Source of the DNA: Marinomonas rhizomae
Lineage (GTDB): Bacteria > Pseudomonadota > Gammaproteobacteria > Pseudomonadales > Marinomonadaceae
Length of the DNA: 64,000 nt
Direction of reading: 5' to 3'
Assembly: GCF_003315485.1 (NCBI RefSeq)
Contig: NZ_QNSE01000004.1
Span: forward strand, 62,001 to 126,000
Numbering within the stretch: the stretch's first letter is position 1; each line of letters starts with the position of its first letter. Positions 47,047 through 56,112 of the stretch are shown one piece after another. The notes beneath the pieces were generated by a model. The model ran no database searches. It worked only from the letters and a program-made list of their open reading frames with translations, and had not been told where the DNA came from. A program made the position numbers and the translations under genes.

Positions 47047-48018
47047 ATGATGATACCAAGTGTAACTATGGCCTCTTTAAAAGACAAAATTAGCGCTTTC
47101 TCTTTTAAGGGAATCTTGCTACCTGTTTTTGGCATTCTAGTGTTCATCTTGTTATGGCAAGTTGGAGCGAGTCGAGTTCACACCTCTTTGGGTGAGTTTC
47201 CTGGTCCAGTGGTGGTTTATCAACAATGGAACAGCCTCGTTGCAGAGCATCAGAGAGAGCGTGTAAAAGAAGACAAGTTTTATGTTCGTCAAGAGGTGCG
47301 TATCGCTGAGCGACAAACCAAAGATCCAAGTTATGTTGGTAAGTTAAGAGACTACACAGGCAAACCTACTTTTTTTGATCAAATATTTACCAGTCTTTAT
47401 ACCGTATTGGCTGGCTTTGGTTTGGCGAGCCTCATCGCCATTCCTTTGGGGATTTTAATTGGTCTAAATCGCTCTGTTTACAGTGCGTTAAACCCCGTTA
47501 TTCAAGTCTTTAAACCTGTGTCTCCGCTGGCTTGGCTGCCTCTGGTTACCATGGTGGTGAGTGCGAGTTACGTGTCGGATGATCCGATGTTTTCTAAATC
47601 TTTTCTGACGTCTATGTTTACGGTCACCTTGTGCTGTATGTGGCCAACCTTGATTAACACCGCGGTGGGGGTGGCAGCTGTCGAGAAGGATTTGCTTAAC
47701 GTATCAAAAGTACTGCGCCTTGGTTGGATGACACATGTGATAAAAATCGTCATTCCGTCGGCAATTCCGCTGATGTTTACTGGCCTGCGCTTGTCGCTCG
47801 GTATTGCTTGGATGGTATTGATCGCGGCGGAAATGTTGGCGCAAAACCCAGGATTAGGGAAATTTGTTTGGGATGAATTTCAGAACGGTAGTTCGAATTC
47901 ATTAGGTCGAATTATGGTGGCGGTGTTGATGATTGGTTTCATTGGCTACTTGCTAGACAGAGTCATGCTGACAATTCAGCGTTTTGTTTCTTGGGATAAA
48001 ACTCAGGTACTGCGCTAA
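47047..48018 (+). CDS. nrtB: Nitrate ABC transporter permease NrtB
   Basis: 323 residues with about six membrane segments. The first (about residues 20-42) is followed by a long charged periplasmic stretch (about 65-110). The BPD permease signature (EAA loop) is in GVAAVEKDLLNVSKVLRLG then IPSAIPLMFTGLRLSLGIAW. It is typical of NrtB/SsuC-class permeases. It is preceded by the hairpin after nrtA and followed by the ATPase gene. Confidence 0.94.
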   Translation: MMIPSVTMASLKDKISAFSFKGILLPVFGILVFILLWQVGASRVHTSLGEFPGPVVVYQQWNSLVAEHQRERVKEDKFYVRQEVRIAERQTKDPSYVGKLRDYTGKPTFFDQIFTSLYTVLAGFGLASLIAIPLGILIGLNRSVYSALNPVIQVFKPVSPLAWLPLVTMVVSASYVSDDPMFSKSFLTSMFTVTLCCMWPTLINTAVGVAAVEKDLLNVSKVLRLGWMTHVIKIVIPSAIPLMFTGLRLSLGIAWMVLIAAEMLAQNPGLGKFVWDEFQNGSSNSLGRIMVAVLMIGFIGYLLDRVMLTIQRFVSWDKTQVLR

Positions 48019-48057
48019 GTAGACTTTCATTACAAACAGATTGGATTGGAGAGAAAC

Positions 48058-48906
48058 ATGGCAACACATTTAGACATCAGTCACATTTCAATTGAGTTTC
48101 CAACGCCAAAAGGGCCGTTTAAAGCGCTGGATAATGTCAGTCTAAAAATAGAGAGAGGCGAATTTGTCTCTCTGATCGGACATTCAGGTTGTGGTAAATC
48201 GACGGTTCTTAACATAGTGGCTGGTTTGTATGATGCGACAGAGGGCGGAATTTTATTGGATGGTCGAGAAGTAAAAGGCCCGGGGCCTGAGCGTGCAGTG
48301 GTGTTTCAAAATCATTCTTTGTTGCCTTGGTTAACGTCTTACCAAAATGTTGAATTGGCGGTAAAGCAGGTTTTTCGTAAAACCAAATCTAAGAAAGAGA
48401 TGCATGATTGGATTATGCATAATCTAGAGTTGGTACATATGACGCATGCAGCGGACAAACGTCCGGATGAAATTTCAGGCGGCATGAAGCAGCGTGTTGG
48501 TATTGCTAGAGCATTGGCGATGGAGCCGAGTGTCTTGTTGATGGATGAGCCTTTTGGCGCCTTGGATGCTTTGACTCGTGCGCACTTGCAAGACTCTTTG
48601 ATGGAAATTCAAAAAGACCTTAACAATACAGTGATTATGATCACCCATGATGTGGATGAAGCTGTGTTGCTTTCAGACCGTATTGTGATGATGACCAATG
48701 GGCCAGAGGCAACAGTAGGGGAGATCCTGCATGTTGATCTTGAACGTCCTCGTGATCGTCTGGCTTTGGCGAATGACCCAAGATACGTAGATTACCGCAC
48801 TCAAGTATTAACTTTCTTGTATGAAAAGCAACGCAAAGTAGAGCCTATTCAAGCCGCCGCTAAGAGCAAGAAAACGGCCCCTAGTGTCAAGGTTGCCAAT
48901 GCCTAG
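48058..48906 (+). CDS. nrtC: Nitrate ABC transporter ATP-binding protein
   Basis: 282 residues. Walker A GHSGCGKST, Q-loop FQNHSLLPWLT, signature ISGGMKQR, Walker B LLMDEPFGALD and switch His in ITHDVDEAV. It lacks the C-terminal NrtA-like domain of cyanobacterial NrtC, so it is closer in architecture to NrtD or the alpha-proteobacterial ATPase. The ATG at 48058 has GGAGAG upstream. It overlaps the following flavoprotein by 8 bases. Confidence 0.94.
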   Translation: MATHLDISHISIEFPTPKGPFKALDNVSLKIERGEFVSLIGHSGCGKSTVLNIVAGLYDATEGGILLDGREVKGPGPERAVVFQNHSLLPWLTSYQNVELAVKQVFRKTKSKKEMHDWIMHNLELVHMTHAADKRPDEISGGMKQRVGIARALAMEPSVLLMDEPFGALDALTRAHLQDSLMEIQKDLNNTVIMITHDVDEAVLLSDRIVMMTNGPEATVGEILHVDLERPRDRLALANDPRYVDYRTQVLTFLYEKQRKVEPIQAAAKSKKTAPSVKVANA

Positions 48907-50140
48907 TTTGGTGAATCAGGCGAATAAACGCCGTCTTGTTATTGTTGGCGCTGGGATGGCTGGCAGCAAGTTGGCAAATGATTTATGGCAGACATATGGT
49001 CATTTTTTCCAGATCGTTTTGATTGGAGAAGAGCCTAACGTTGGCTACAACCGAATTATGCTGTCTTCTTTATTGGCGAATGATATTTCTCCTGCTGATA
49101 TGCCATTAGTCGATACGCAAAAAATGCAAGATGATGGCGTTCAGATTCATTCAAATGATCCTGTAACGAGTCTGGATCTAGAGACAAAAAGGATTCGTTT
49201 ATCCAGTGGACAGACAATTACGTATGACCAATTGGTGTTAGCGACGGGCTCTCGTGCAAGTGTATTACCTATCAAGGGAGCATCTGCTCCTAACGCAATG
49301 GGGTTTCGTACATGGAATGATGTAGAAGCCATGACTCAGCTGAAAGGCTGCCAGTCTATTTGTGTAGTAGGTGGTGGCTTGTTAGGCCTTGAAGCTGCGG
49401 TGGGGCTGGCAAAACGCGGCCATAAAGTTGTGGTTTTTCATCGCTCGAATTGGTTGTTGAATCGACAACTAGACGAAGAATCAGCCGGACTTTTGCTTAA
49501 TCGGCTTGAACAAATGGGTATTGAATTTCGTCTTGGTGAGTCGCCAGCTTCTTTTTTACAAACAGATGACGGTAAAGTGTCCCATGTGGTTTGTCAAAAT
49601 GGCGAGCCGCTGGCAGTCAACTTGGTTGTAATGGCGGCAGGGATTTCGCCTGAAATTGCGTTAGCTAAATCGGCTGGGTTGGAAACAAATCGGGCAATTT
49701 TAGTCGATGAGCAGATGCAAACTTCTCATGCTGATGTTTATGCCCTGGGTGAGTGTTGTGAATTTGACCAACAGACCTTCGGTTTGGTCGCCCCTATTTG
49801 GGCACAAATTAATGTCTTAATGAAGACACTAGCAGGAGAAGAGGCGGCGTTTGTTATAGAGCCCACACCAACCAAGTTAAAAGTGTCAGGTGTGAACCTT
49901 TTTTCAGTTGGTAAAATTCATACCTCAGAAGACGACAGCAGCATCTTTTTTAAAGATGTTGGCGCAAATCATTACCGAAAACTGGTGGTCAACGATGGCT
50001 TGCTGGTTGGAGCAATTCTCTATGGCAACGTCGCCGATGGAAGCTGGTATTTTCAGCTAATTCAAAATAAAACCAATGTCTCTGACATACTTGATTTACT
50101 GATATTTGGTGAAGCGTATTGCTGTCCTCAAGTAGCCTGA
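48899..50140 (+). CDS. NirB-like FAD/NAD(P)H oxidoreductase, probable nitrate reductase electron donor
   Basis: 413 residues. FAD motif GAGMAGSKLAND, NAD(P)-binding GGGLLGLEAAVGLAKRG, and a second FAD site segment DVYALGECCEF. It resembles the first half of NirB (nitrite reductase, GNGMVGHHF), but lacks its iron-sulfur and siroheme domains. Sitting in the nitrate operon, it most likely passes electrons from NAD(P)H to NasA, in the way of Klebsiella NasC or Bacillus NasB. The assignment to nitrate reductase is inferred from context. Confidence 0.82.
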   Translation: MPSLVNQANKRRLVIVGAGMAGSKLANDLWQTYGHFFQIVLIGEEPNVGYNRIMLSSLLANDISPADMPLVDTQKMQDDGVQIHSNDPVTSLDLETKRIRLSSGQTITYDQLVLATGSRASVLPIKGASAPNAMGFRTWNDVEAMTQLKGCQSICVVGGGLLGLEAAVGLAKRGHKVVVFHRSNWLLNRQLDEESAGLLLNRLEQMGIEFRLGESPASFLQTDDGKVSHVVCQNGEPLAVNLVVMAAGISPEIALAKSAGLETNRAILVDEQMQTSHADVYALGECCEFDQQTFGLVAPIWAQINVLMKTLAGEEAAFVIEPTPTKLKVSGVNLFSVGKIHTSEDDSSIFFKDVGANHYRKLVVNDGLLVGAILYGNVADGSWYFQLIQNKTNVSDILDLLIFGEAYCCPQVA

Positions 50141-50200
50141 ATTAAGTTGTTTTAGACCTTGCTAGCCAATAGGCAAACTAATATTGCAAAGGGGAAAACA

Positions 50201-52771
50201 ATGATTTCTACCGTGTCTTTTCTGACCCAAAAACCTCACATCGTTGTCATTGGTAATGGCATGGTTGGGCACCACTTTGTTGAGCAAATGATTGCTCAAG
50301 GTGGCCATGAAGAATTTCAAATTACGGTGTTTGGTGAAGAGCCATATTTAGCCTATGACCGTGTTCATCTAAGTGAATATTTCACTGGCAAAGGTGCGGC
50401 GGATTTGGCTATGACAGATGGCACTTTATATAGTGAACATGGTGTGCGTTACTTTCTTAATAGCTTGGTGAGCGAGATCAACCGTGAAACTAAGCAGCTA
50501 ATCTTGCAAAAAGGTGACTCATTGTCTTATGACAAGCTTGTTCTGGCGACTGGTTCTTATCCTTTTGTTCCGCCGATTCCAGGTCATAAGCGTGAGAACA
50601 CCTTTGTTTATCGTACTCTCGACGATTTAGATGCCATCCGGGCCTGTGCGAAACAGGTCACACGAGGTACGGTTGTCGGCGGTGGTTTGCTAGGGTTAGA
50701 AGCGGCGAATGCGCTTAAAAATCTTGGTTTGGAAACCTGTGTGGTAGAGTTTGCGCCGCGTTTAATGCCAGTTCAATTGGATGAAAAGGGCGGTGCGGTT
50801 CTTAAAGAAATGATTGAAGGCCTAGATGTGAAGGTGTATACCGACACAGCGACTAAAGAGATTGTAGACGGAGAGATGGCTTTTCATCGTATGAATTTTG
50901 CTGATGGCTCTCATTTAGAAACTGACCTGATTTTATTCTCGGCGGGAATTCGGCCACAAGATGCTTTGGCGCGTCAATCAGGCCTAACCGTCGGTGAGCG
51001 TGGCGGTATCAGCGTGAACAATCACTGCCAAACCAGTGATGACGATATTTATGCCATTGGCGAGTGTGCGTTGTGGAATGGTCGTGTTTTTGGCTTGGTG
51101 GCACCGGGTTACGCGATGGCAAAATCCGCTGCAGAACATTTGTTAGCTGATTTTTTAGGGCGTGTTGGCGTGACTTTTACTGGCGCAGATATGAGCACGA
51201 AATTGAAGCTTTTGGGCTGTGATGTTGGTTCAGTTGGTGATGCGCACGGTCAGTCTCAAGGCTGCAAAGTATTTGTTTATCAAGATGAATTAAGTCAGAG
51301 CTATCGAAAAATGGTCGTATCTGAAGACGGCAAAAAGCTACTGGGCGCTGTTTTGGTAGGCGACAACAGTTATTACGATACCTTGCTGCAATATTATCTC
51401 AATGCGATTGATTTACCGGAGCAAGCACAGGCTCTTATTTTACCTACTATGGGCGACGCACCGATTGGCTTGGGTGTGGATGCTTTGCCTGCAACGGCAT
51501 CAATTTGTAGCTGTCACAATGTGTCCAAGCAAGATATCAGCGACGCGGTTTGCAATGGAGCTTTATCTGTCGGTGATGTAAAGGGCATAACCAAAGCGGC
51601 AACGGGGTGTGGTGGTTGCGCGGCGTTATTGAAAAAAGTTGTCGACAACGAGTTGTTGGCCTTGGGTGTCGAAGTGAGTAGCGATATTTGTGAACACTTT
51701 GCTTACACACGACAAGACTTATACAACCTAGTTAAGATTGGCGAGATCAAAACTTTTGACGAGTTGTTAAAAATACACGGCAAAGGTCACGGTTGTGAAA
51801 TTTGCAAACCTGCTGTTGGCTCTATCTTAGCCAGTGTCTGGAATGATTATGTATTGAAAAAAGAACATATTAGCTTACAAGACACCAATGATCGCTTCCT
51901 TGCTAATATGCAAAAAGACGGAACCTACTCGATTGTGCCGCGAATTCCCGGTGGTGAAATTACGCCTGATAGGTTAATCGTTTTGGGTGAAGTGGCAAAA
52001 GAATACGGCTTATATACCAAAGTAACTGGTGGTCAGCGTATCGATTTGTTTGGTGCTACTTTACCGCAATTGCCTGAGATTTGGGGAAAGTTAATTGCAG
52101 CGGGGTTTGAAACGGGTCAGGCTTACGGTAAATCCTTACGTACGGTGAAGTCCTGTGTCGGCAGTACTTGGTGTCGTTATGGTGTTAATGACAGTATGAA
52201 GATGGCGATTGATCTGGAGAATCGCTACAAAGGCTTACGTTCCCCGCATAAAATCAAATTTGCCGTGTCTGGCTGTACGCGAGAATGCGCTGAAGCTCAG
52301 AGTAAAGATATTGGAGTGATCGCCACAGAAGGTGGTTGGAATCTATATGTGTGTGGTAATGGTGGTATGAAGCCGCGGCACGGAGACTTGTTTGCTAAAG
52401 ATTTGGACGATGAAACCTTGGTGAAATACATTGACCGAGTATTGATGTTTTACACCAAAACGGCAGATCGTTTGCAGCGTACTTCCGTTTGGATGGACGG
52501 ACTAGAAGGTGGTTTGGACTATCTTAAAGAGGTGGTAATAGACGATAAGCTAGGGTTGTGTGGTGAGTTAGAAGCGCGTATGCAGCACGTTGTCGATACT
52601 TTTCAGTGCGAATGGAAAAGCACCTTGGAAGACCCCGACGCATTGAAAAACTTTCGTCAATTTGTGAATTATGAAGGAAGTGATAGCAATGTGGTCTTTG
52701 TTGAAGAACGTAATCAAATACGTCCAGCAACGGAAGTAGAAAAACAGCAATTAATTGCAAAGGTGGGTTAA
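50201..52771 (+). CDS. nirB: Assimilatory nitrite reductase large subunit NirB
   Basis: 856 residues. The NAD(P)H/FAD domain (about 1-390: VVIGNGMVGHHF, GGGLLGLEAANAL) is followed by a BFD-like [2Fe-2S] domain (about 425-475: CSCHNVSKQD and GCGGC), and a ferredoxin-like nitrite/sulfite reductase domain with the siroheme/4Fe-4S ligands in SCVGSTWCRYG and SGCTRECAEAQ. It reduces nitrite to ammonium with six electrons. The ATG at 50201 has AAAGGGGAA upstream; a TTG at 50159 is in frame but unlikely. Confidence 0.96.
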   Translation: MISTVSFLTQKPHIVVIGNGMVGHHFVEQMIAQGGHEEFQITVFGEEPYLAYDRVHLSEYFTGKGAADLAMTDGTLYSEHGVRYFLNSLVSEINRETKQLILQKGDSLSYDKLVLATGSYPFVPPIPGHKRENTFVYRTLDDLDAIRACAKQVTRGTVVGGGLLGLEAANALKNLGLETCVVEFAPRLMPVQLDEKGGAVLKEMIEGLDVKVYTDTATKEIVDGEMAFHRMNFADGSHLETDLILFSAGIRPQDALARQSGLTVGERGGISVNNHCQTSDDDIYAIGECALWNGRVFGLVAPGYAMAKSAAEHLLADFLGRVGVTFTGADMSTKLKLLGCDVGSVGDAHGQSQGCKVFVYQDELSQSYRKMVVSEDGKKLLGAVLVGDNSYYDTLLQYYLNAIDLPEQAQALILPTMGDAPIGLGVDALPATASICSCHNVSKQDISDAVCNGALSVGDVKGITKAATGCGGCAALLKKVVDNELLALGVEVSSDICEHFAYTRQDLYNLVKIGEIKTFDELLKIHGKGHGCEICKPAVGSILASVWNDYVLKKEHISLQDTNDRFLANMQKDGTYSIVPRIPGGEITPDRLIVLGEVAKEYGLYTKVTGGQRIDLFGATLPQLPEIWGKLIAAGFETGQAYGKSLRTVKSCVGSTWCRYGVNDSMKMAIDLENRYKGLRSPHKIKFAVSGCTRECAEAQSKDIGVIATEGGWNLYVCGNGGMKPRHGDLFAKDLDDETLVKYIDRVLMFYTKTADRLQRTSVWMDGLEGGLDYLKEVVIDDKLGLCGELEARMQHVVDTFQCEWKSTLEDPDALKNFRQFVNYEGSDSNVVFVEERNQIRPATEVEKQQLIAKVG

Positions 52772-52775
52772 AACG

Positions 52776-53108
52776 ATGACGATGCCGTGGAAATTAATCT
52801 GTAAGCAAGAGGATTTGGTGGAAGGTGCGGGTGTGGCTGCAATGGTGAATGGCGAACAAGTAGCTATCTTCTATGTTCCAGAGTCAGGCAATAAAGTGTT
52901 TGTTATTGGTAATTGGGACCCTGTTGGCAAAGCCAATGTCTTGTCGCGAGGGTTGGTTGCACATTTACAGGAGCAATGGGTGGTGGCCAGTCCACTGTAT
53001 AAACAGCACTTTATCTTGGCGTCGGGCCAATGTCTTGAAGAGGATATTACAGTGCCTCATTGGCAGGCAAAACTAGAGGACGGTGACGTGTTTATTGCCA
53101 TCAATTAA
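52776..53108 (+). CDS. nirD: Nitrite reductase small subunit NirD
   Basis: 110 residues with a Rieske-like fold (GEQVAIFYV, VFVIGNWDPVGKANVLSRG, ASPLYKQHFILASGQCLEE). The Cys/His [2Fe-2S] ligands are absent, as in the E. coli NirD class. The ATG at 52776 has AAAGGTGGG upstream and lies 5 bases after the nirB stop; a second ATG follows two codons in. Confidence 0.93.
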   Translation: MTMPWKLICKQEDLVEGAGVAAMVNGEQVAIFYVPESGNKVFVIGNWDPVGKANVLSRGLVAHLQEQWVVASPLYKQHFILASGQCLEEDITVPHWQAKLEDGDVFIAIN

Positions 53109-53132
53109 AAATGGTGCATGGTATCGCATGGC

Positions 53133-53149
53133 TGCACTGTTTAAGCGCT
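53133..53149 (+). promoter_or_regulatory. Possible NtrC site upstream of nasA
   Basis: TGCACTGTTTAAGCGCT agrees with TGCACC-N5-GGTGCW at 9 of 12 defined positions. It is about 100 bases before the sigma-54 promoter of nasA. It is only a candidate; a single imperfect site. Confidence 0.35.
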
Positions 53150-53246
53150 TTATTGGTTGCGTGACAAATCAATAGTGTCCAGAAAGAGTCGCTGCCAGGC
53201 TATAAGAGATAAGGTTCGATGTATTTTATCTGTGTTTTTTAAAGTT

Positions 53247-53262
53247 GGCTTGCTTATTGCTA
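53247..53262 (+). promoter_or_regulatory. Sigma-54 promoter of nasA
   Basis: TGGCTTGCTTATTGCT has GG and GC 10 bases apart, a perfect TTGCT -12 element and 5 of 7 at -24. It would start transcription near 53273, leaving a leader of about 140 bases. Confidence 0.7.
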
Positions 53263-53336
53263 AATTAATAATACTGATGCACCGTAAACCGACGATGGCT
53301 TACATATAAAGCATACAGATATTACAAAAGGCAACG

Positions 53337-53378
53337 AGGCCCAATCACTTTTTTAGGAAAGTGATTGGGCCTTTTTTT
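53337..53378 (+). terminator. Leader terminator (attenuator) ahead of nasA
   Basis: AGGCCCAATCACTTT pairs perfectly over 15 bp with AAAGTGATTGGGCCT around the loop TTTAGG, followed by T7. It is 34 bases before the nasA ATG and downstream of the sigma-54 promoter, so it must be read through for expression. It could also end any nirD read-through. A clear ANTAR hexaloop is not seen ahead of it. Confidence 0.88.
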
Positions 53379-53412
53379 GTTTTTAAAAAAGTAAAAACTG
53401 CGAGGAACCTCC

Positions 53413-56112
53413 ATGACGACAGCAATCAAGACGGTGACGAGTGGAAAAACGACCTGTCCATATTGTGGTGTTGGATGCGGCGTCAACTTAACACTTCCAC
53501 GCTCGGCAACCGAAGCGGTTCCACCTGTTTCTGGCGATGTGGATCATCCTGCGAATTTTGGCCGTTTGTGCGTAAAAGGTAGCAGTCTTGCTGAAACCAT
53601 CCAGTCAGATGACCGCTTATTAACCCCCATGGTTGATGGTCAGCCAGTTGATTGGGAATTGGCGATTGAGACAGTGAGCGCAAAAATCGCTCAAGTTATA
53701 AAAGATCACGGCCCTGATGCTTTTGCTTTTTATCTTTCTGGTCAAATTCTTACTGAAGATTATTACGTAGCAAATAAGCTAGCCAAAGGTTTTATCGGGA
53801 CGGCCAACGTGGACACCAATTCTCGCCTGTGTATGGCGTCCGCAGTGGTTGGGTACAAACGTGCTTTTGGCTCGGACACTGTGCCCTGTAATTATGAAGA
53901 TCTAGAGCTTTGCGATTTACTGATTATGGTGGGATCAAACGCGGCTTGGACGCATCCGATTTTATATCAACGAATTGCTGCTGCGAAGAAACAACGGCCG
54001 AGCATGAAAGTTGTGGTGATAGATCCGCGAGAAACCGCGACTTGCGATATCGCAGATTTGCATTTAGCGATTAAACCTGGCAGTGATGCGGCGATATTTT
54101 CTTTCTTAGTAAGTGATTCTGCTCAAGCAGGCATTTTGGACCATGACTTTATTGATAACCACACTACAGGATTTGATGTCGCTTTGGCGCAAGCCAATGA
54201 GTCAACACCGAATTTGTCTTTTACGGCGGGCTTTTGCGAAATTAGTGCGCAGGATCTAGAACGTTTAGCCAGCTGGTGGCGCAACACAGCAAAGACTGTC
54301 ACGTTTTATTCTCAGGGAGTGAATCAGTCTTCGTCTGGTGTTGATAAATGCAACGCGATTATTAATTGTCATTTGGCGACAGGACGTATTGGTAAAGAGG
54401 GCGCAGGACCGTTTTCGATTACAGGTCAGCCGAATGCGATGGGTGGGCGAGAAGTTGGTGGCTTGGCGAATCAGTTAGCTGCACATATGGATTTTGCCAC
54501 ACCGGGCGCGCAGGGTTTGGTGCAACGCTTTTGGCAAGCGCCAAATATGGCTACTGAAAATGGTTTGAAAGCCGTCGACTTATTTCAGGCTATGGAAGAA
54601 GGTAAAGTTAAAGTCGTGTGGATTATGTCGACCAATCCTATGGTGAGCTTGCCGGATACTGCGCAGGTTCGACGCGCTCTGGAAAAATGCGACCTAGTTA
54701 TTGTCAGTGATTGCAAAGCACATACCGACACAACGGCCATGGCTGATGTTCTATTTCCTGCGACGGGCTGGAGTGAAAAAGACGGTACAGTGACGAATTC
54801 AGAGCGATGTATTTCGCGTCAACGAGGTTTGTTACCAGCACCGGGCGAGGCTAAACACGATTGGTGGGCGATCTGTGAAGTGGCAAAAAGTTTGGGTTTT
54901 CAAGAGGCTTTTTCTTATCAAGATGTTCATGAGATCTTTGCGGAGCATGCTGCTTTATCGACGTTTGAGAATAATGGTAAGCGTGATTTCGATATTGGTC
55001 ACTTTAGTCAAATAACTCAGGCGGAATACGATGCTTTGGCGCCAGTGCAATGGCCTGTGCCTAAAGGCAAGTCAGAAGGCACTAAACGTATGTTTGGGGA
55101 TGGGCACTTTTTCACACCTGATGGTCGAGCAAGATTTATTGCGATTACACCGGTTTTGCCGAAGAGCCAAGCTTCACAAGAGTGGCCTTTTACGTTAAAT
55201 ACCGGGCGAGTCCGCGATCAATGGCATACGATGACAAGAACAGGGGATGCCACTTCTTTGGCTAAGCACACAGCTCAACCTTATGTGGAAATTCATCCCA
55301 AAGATGCGAAACGTCTTGGCATCAAAGACAAAGCGTTAGTGCGTCTTACTTCACTGTACGGAGAGGCTCTGTTAAAAGCTAAAGTGAGTCGAGCGGTTGC
55401 ACCTGGTAATGTGTTTGCGCCTATTCACTGGACACAACAATTTGCCAATGCATCTGTGATATCTAACCTTATCCCGCAAGTGGTTGATCCGTTGTCAGGG
55501 CAGCCAGAGTCAAAACATGCTCGGGTACAGCTGGAAGCTGTGTCGGATATTTGTTATGGCCTGATTGTCTCAGCAGTGCCGCTTGTATTATCGGACTGCT
55601 TATATTGGTGCCAAGTGCCTTCAGAGCAAGGTTGTCATTATGAAGTCGTTTGGCCGAATGGACAAACGCAAGCTTCGCTTAAATCGATCGATGTAGAACA
55701 GAATCAAGAGCTAGCGGAAAAAATAGAATGGCTGGAATACTTGAACCCCGTCACACAGCAGATGCGTTTGGCAAAGTTAGTCAGTCAGAAACTTACCTTG
55801 CTTGTGTATTTACATCCGCAACCTGAAGCCATCATGGCTGATTGGTTAATCTCTAGATTAGTAATAAATACGCCGCTATCAGTAAAAGACCGTTTGGCTA
55901 TTTTGGTAGGCATTCCTGCAAATATTGAAGACAAAGGCGAGATTGTCTGTTCCTGTTATCAAGTTGGTAGCAAGCAGATTGAAAAGGCGGTTGAGTCGGG
56001 TATTTGTTCCGTCGATGAATTAGGGGATAAGCTAAAATGCGGTACTAATTGCGGTTCTTGTCTTCCTGAATTAAAACGTTTTATTCCCTCTGTAGCGGAG
56101 TTATCGGTATGA
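53413..56112 (+). CDS. nasA: Assimilatory nitrate reductase catalytic subunit NasA
   Basis: 899 residues, Mo-bis-MGD enzyme. An N-terminal [4Fe-4S] motif CPYCGVGCGVN (with the fourth Cys in RLCVKG) is followed by the molybdopterin domains (SRLCMASAVVGYKRAFG, YSQGVNQSSSG, TGQPNAMGGREVGGLANQL, STNPMVSLPD). A C-terminal BFD-like [2Fe-2S] domain (about 845-895: CSCYQVGSKQIEKAVESG and CGTNCGSC) is the electron entry point. It reduces nitrate to nitrite in the cytoplasm. Its last bases (ATGA) overlap the next gene. Confidence 0.96.
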   Translation: MTTAIKTVTSGKTTCPYCGVGCGVNLTLPRSATEAVPPVSGDVDHPANFGRLCVKGSSLAETIQSDDRLLTPMVDGQPVDWELAIETVSAKIAQVIKDHGPDAFAFYLSGQILTEDYYVANKLAKGFIGTANVDTNSRLCMASAVVGYKRAFGSDTVPCNYEDLELCDLLIMVGSNAAWTHPILYQRIAAAKKQRPSMKVVVIDPRETATCDIADLHLAIKPGSDAAIFSFLVSDSAQAGILDHDFIDNHTTGFDVALAQANESTPNLSFTAGFCEISAQDLERLASWWRNTAKTVTFYSQGVNQSSSGVDKCNAIINCHLATGRIGKEGAGPFSITGQPNAMGGREVGGLANQLAAHMDFATPGAQGLVQRFWQAPNMATENGLKAVDLFQAMEEGKVKVVWIMSTNPMVSLPDTAQVRRALEKCDLVIVSDCKAHTDTTAMADVLFPATGWSEKDGTVTNSERCISRQRGLLPAPGEAKHDWWAICEVAKSLGFQEAFSYQDVHEIFAEHAALSTFENNGKRDFDIGHFSQITQAEYDALAPVQWPVPKGKSEGTKRMFGDGHFFTPDGRARFIAITPVLPKSQASQEWPFTLNTGRVRDQWHTMTRTGDATSLAKHTAQPYVEIHPKDAKRLGIKDKALVRLTSLYGEALLKAKVSRAVAPGNVFAPIHWTQQFANASVISNLIPQVVDPLSGQPESKHARVQLEAVSDICYGLIVSAVPLVLSDCLYWCQVPSEQGCHYEVVWPNGQTQASLKSIDVEQNQELAEKIEWLEYLNPVTQQMRLAKLVSQKLTLLVYLHPQPEAIMADWLISRLVINTPLSVKDRLAILVGIPANIEDKGEIVCSCYQVGSKQIEKAVESGICSVDELGDKLKCGTNCGSCLPELKRFIPSVAELSV

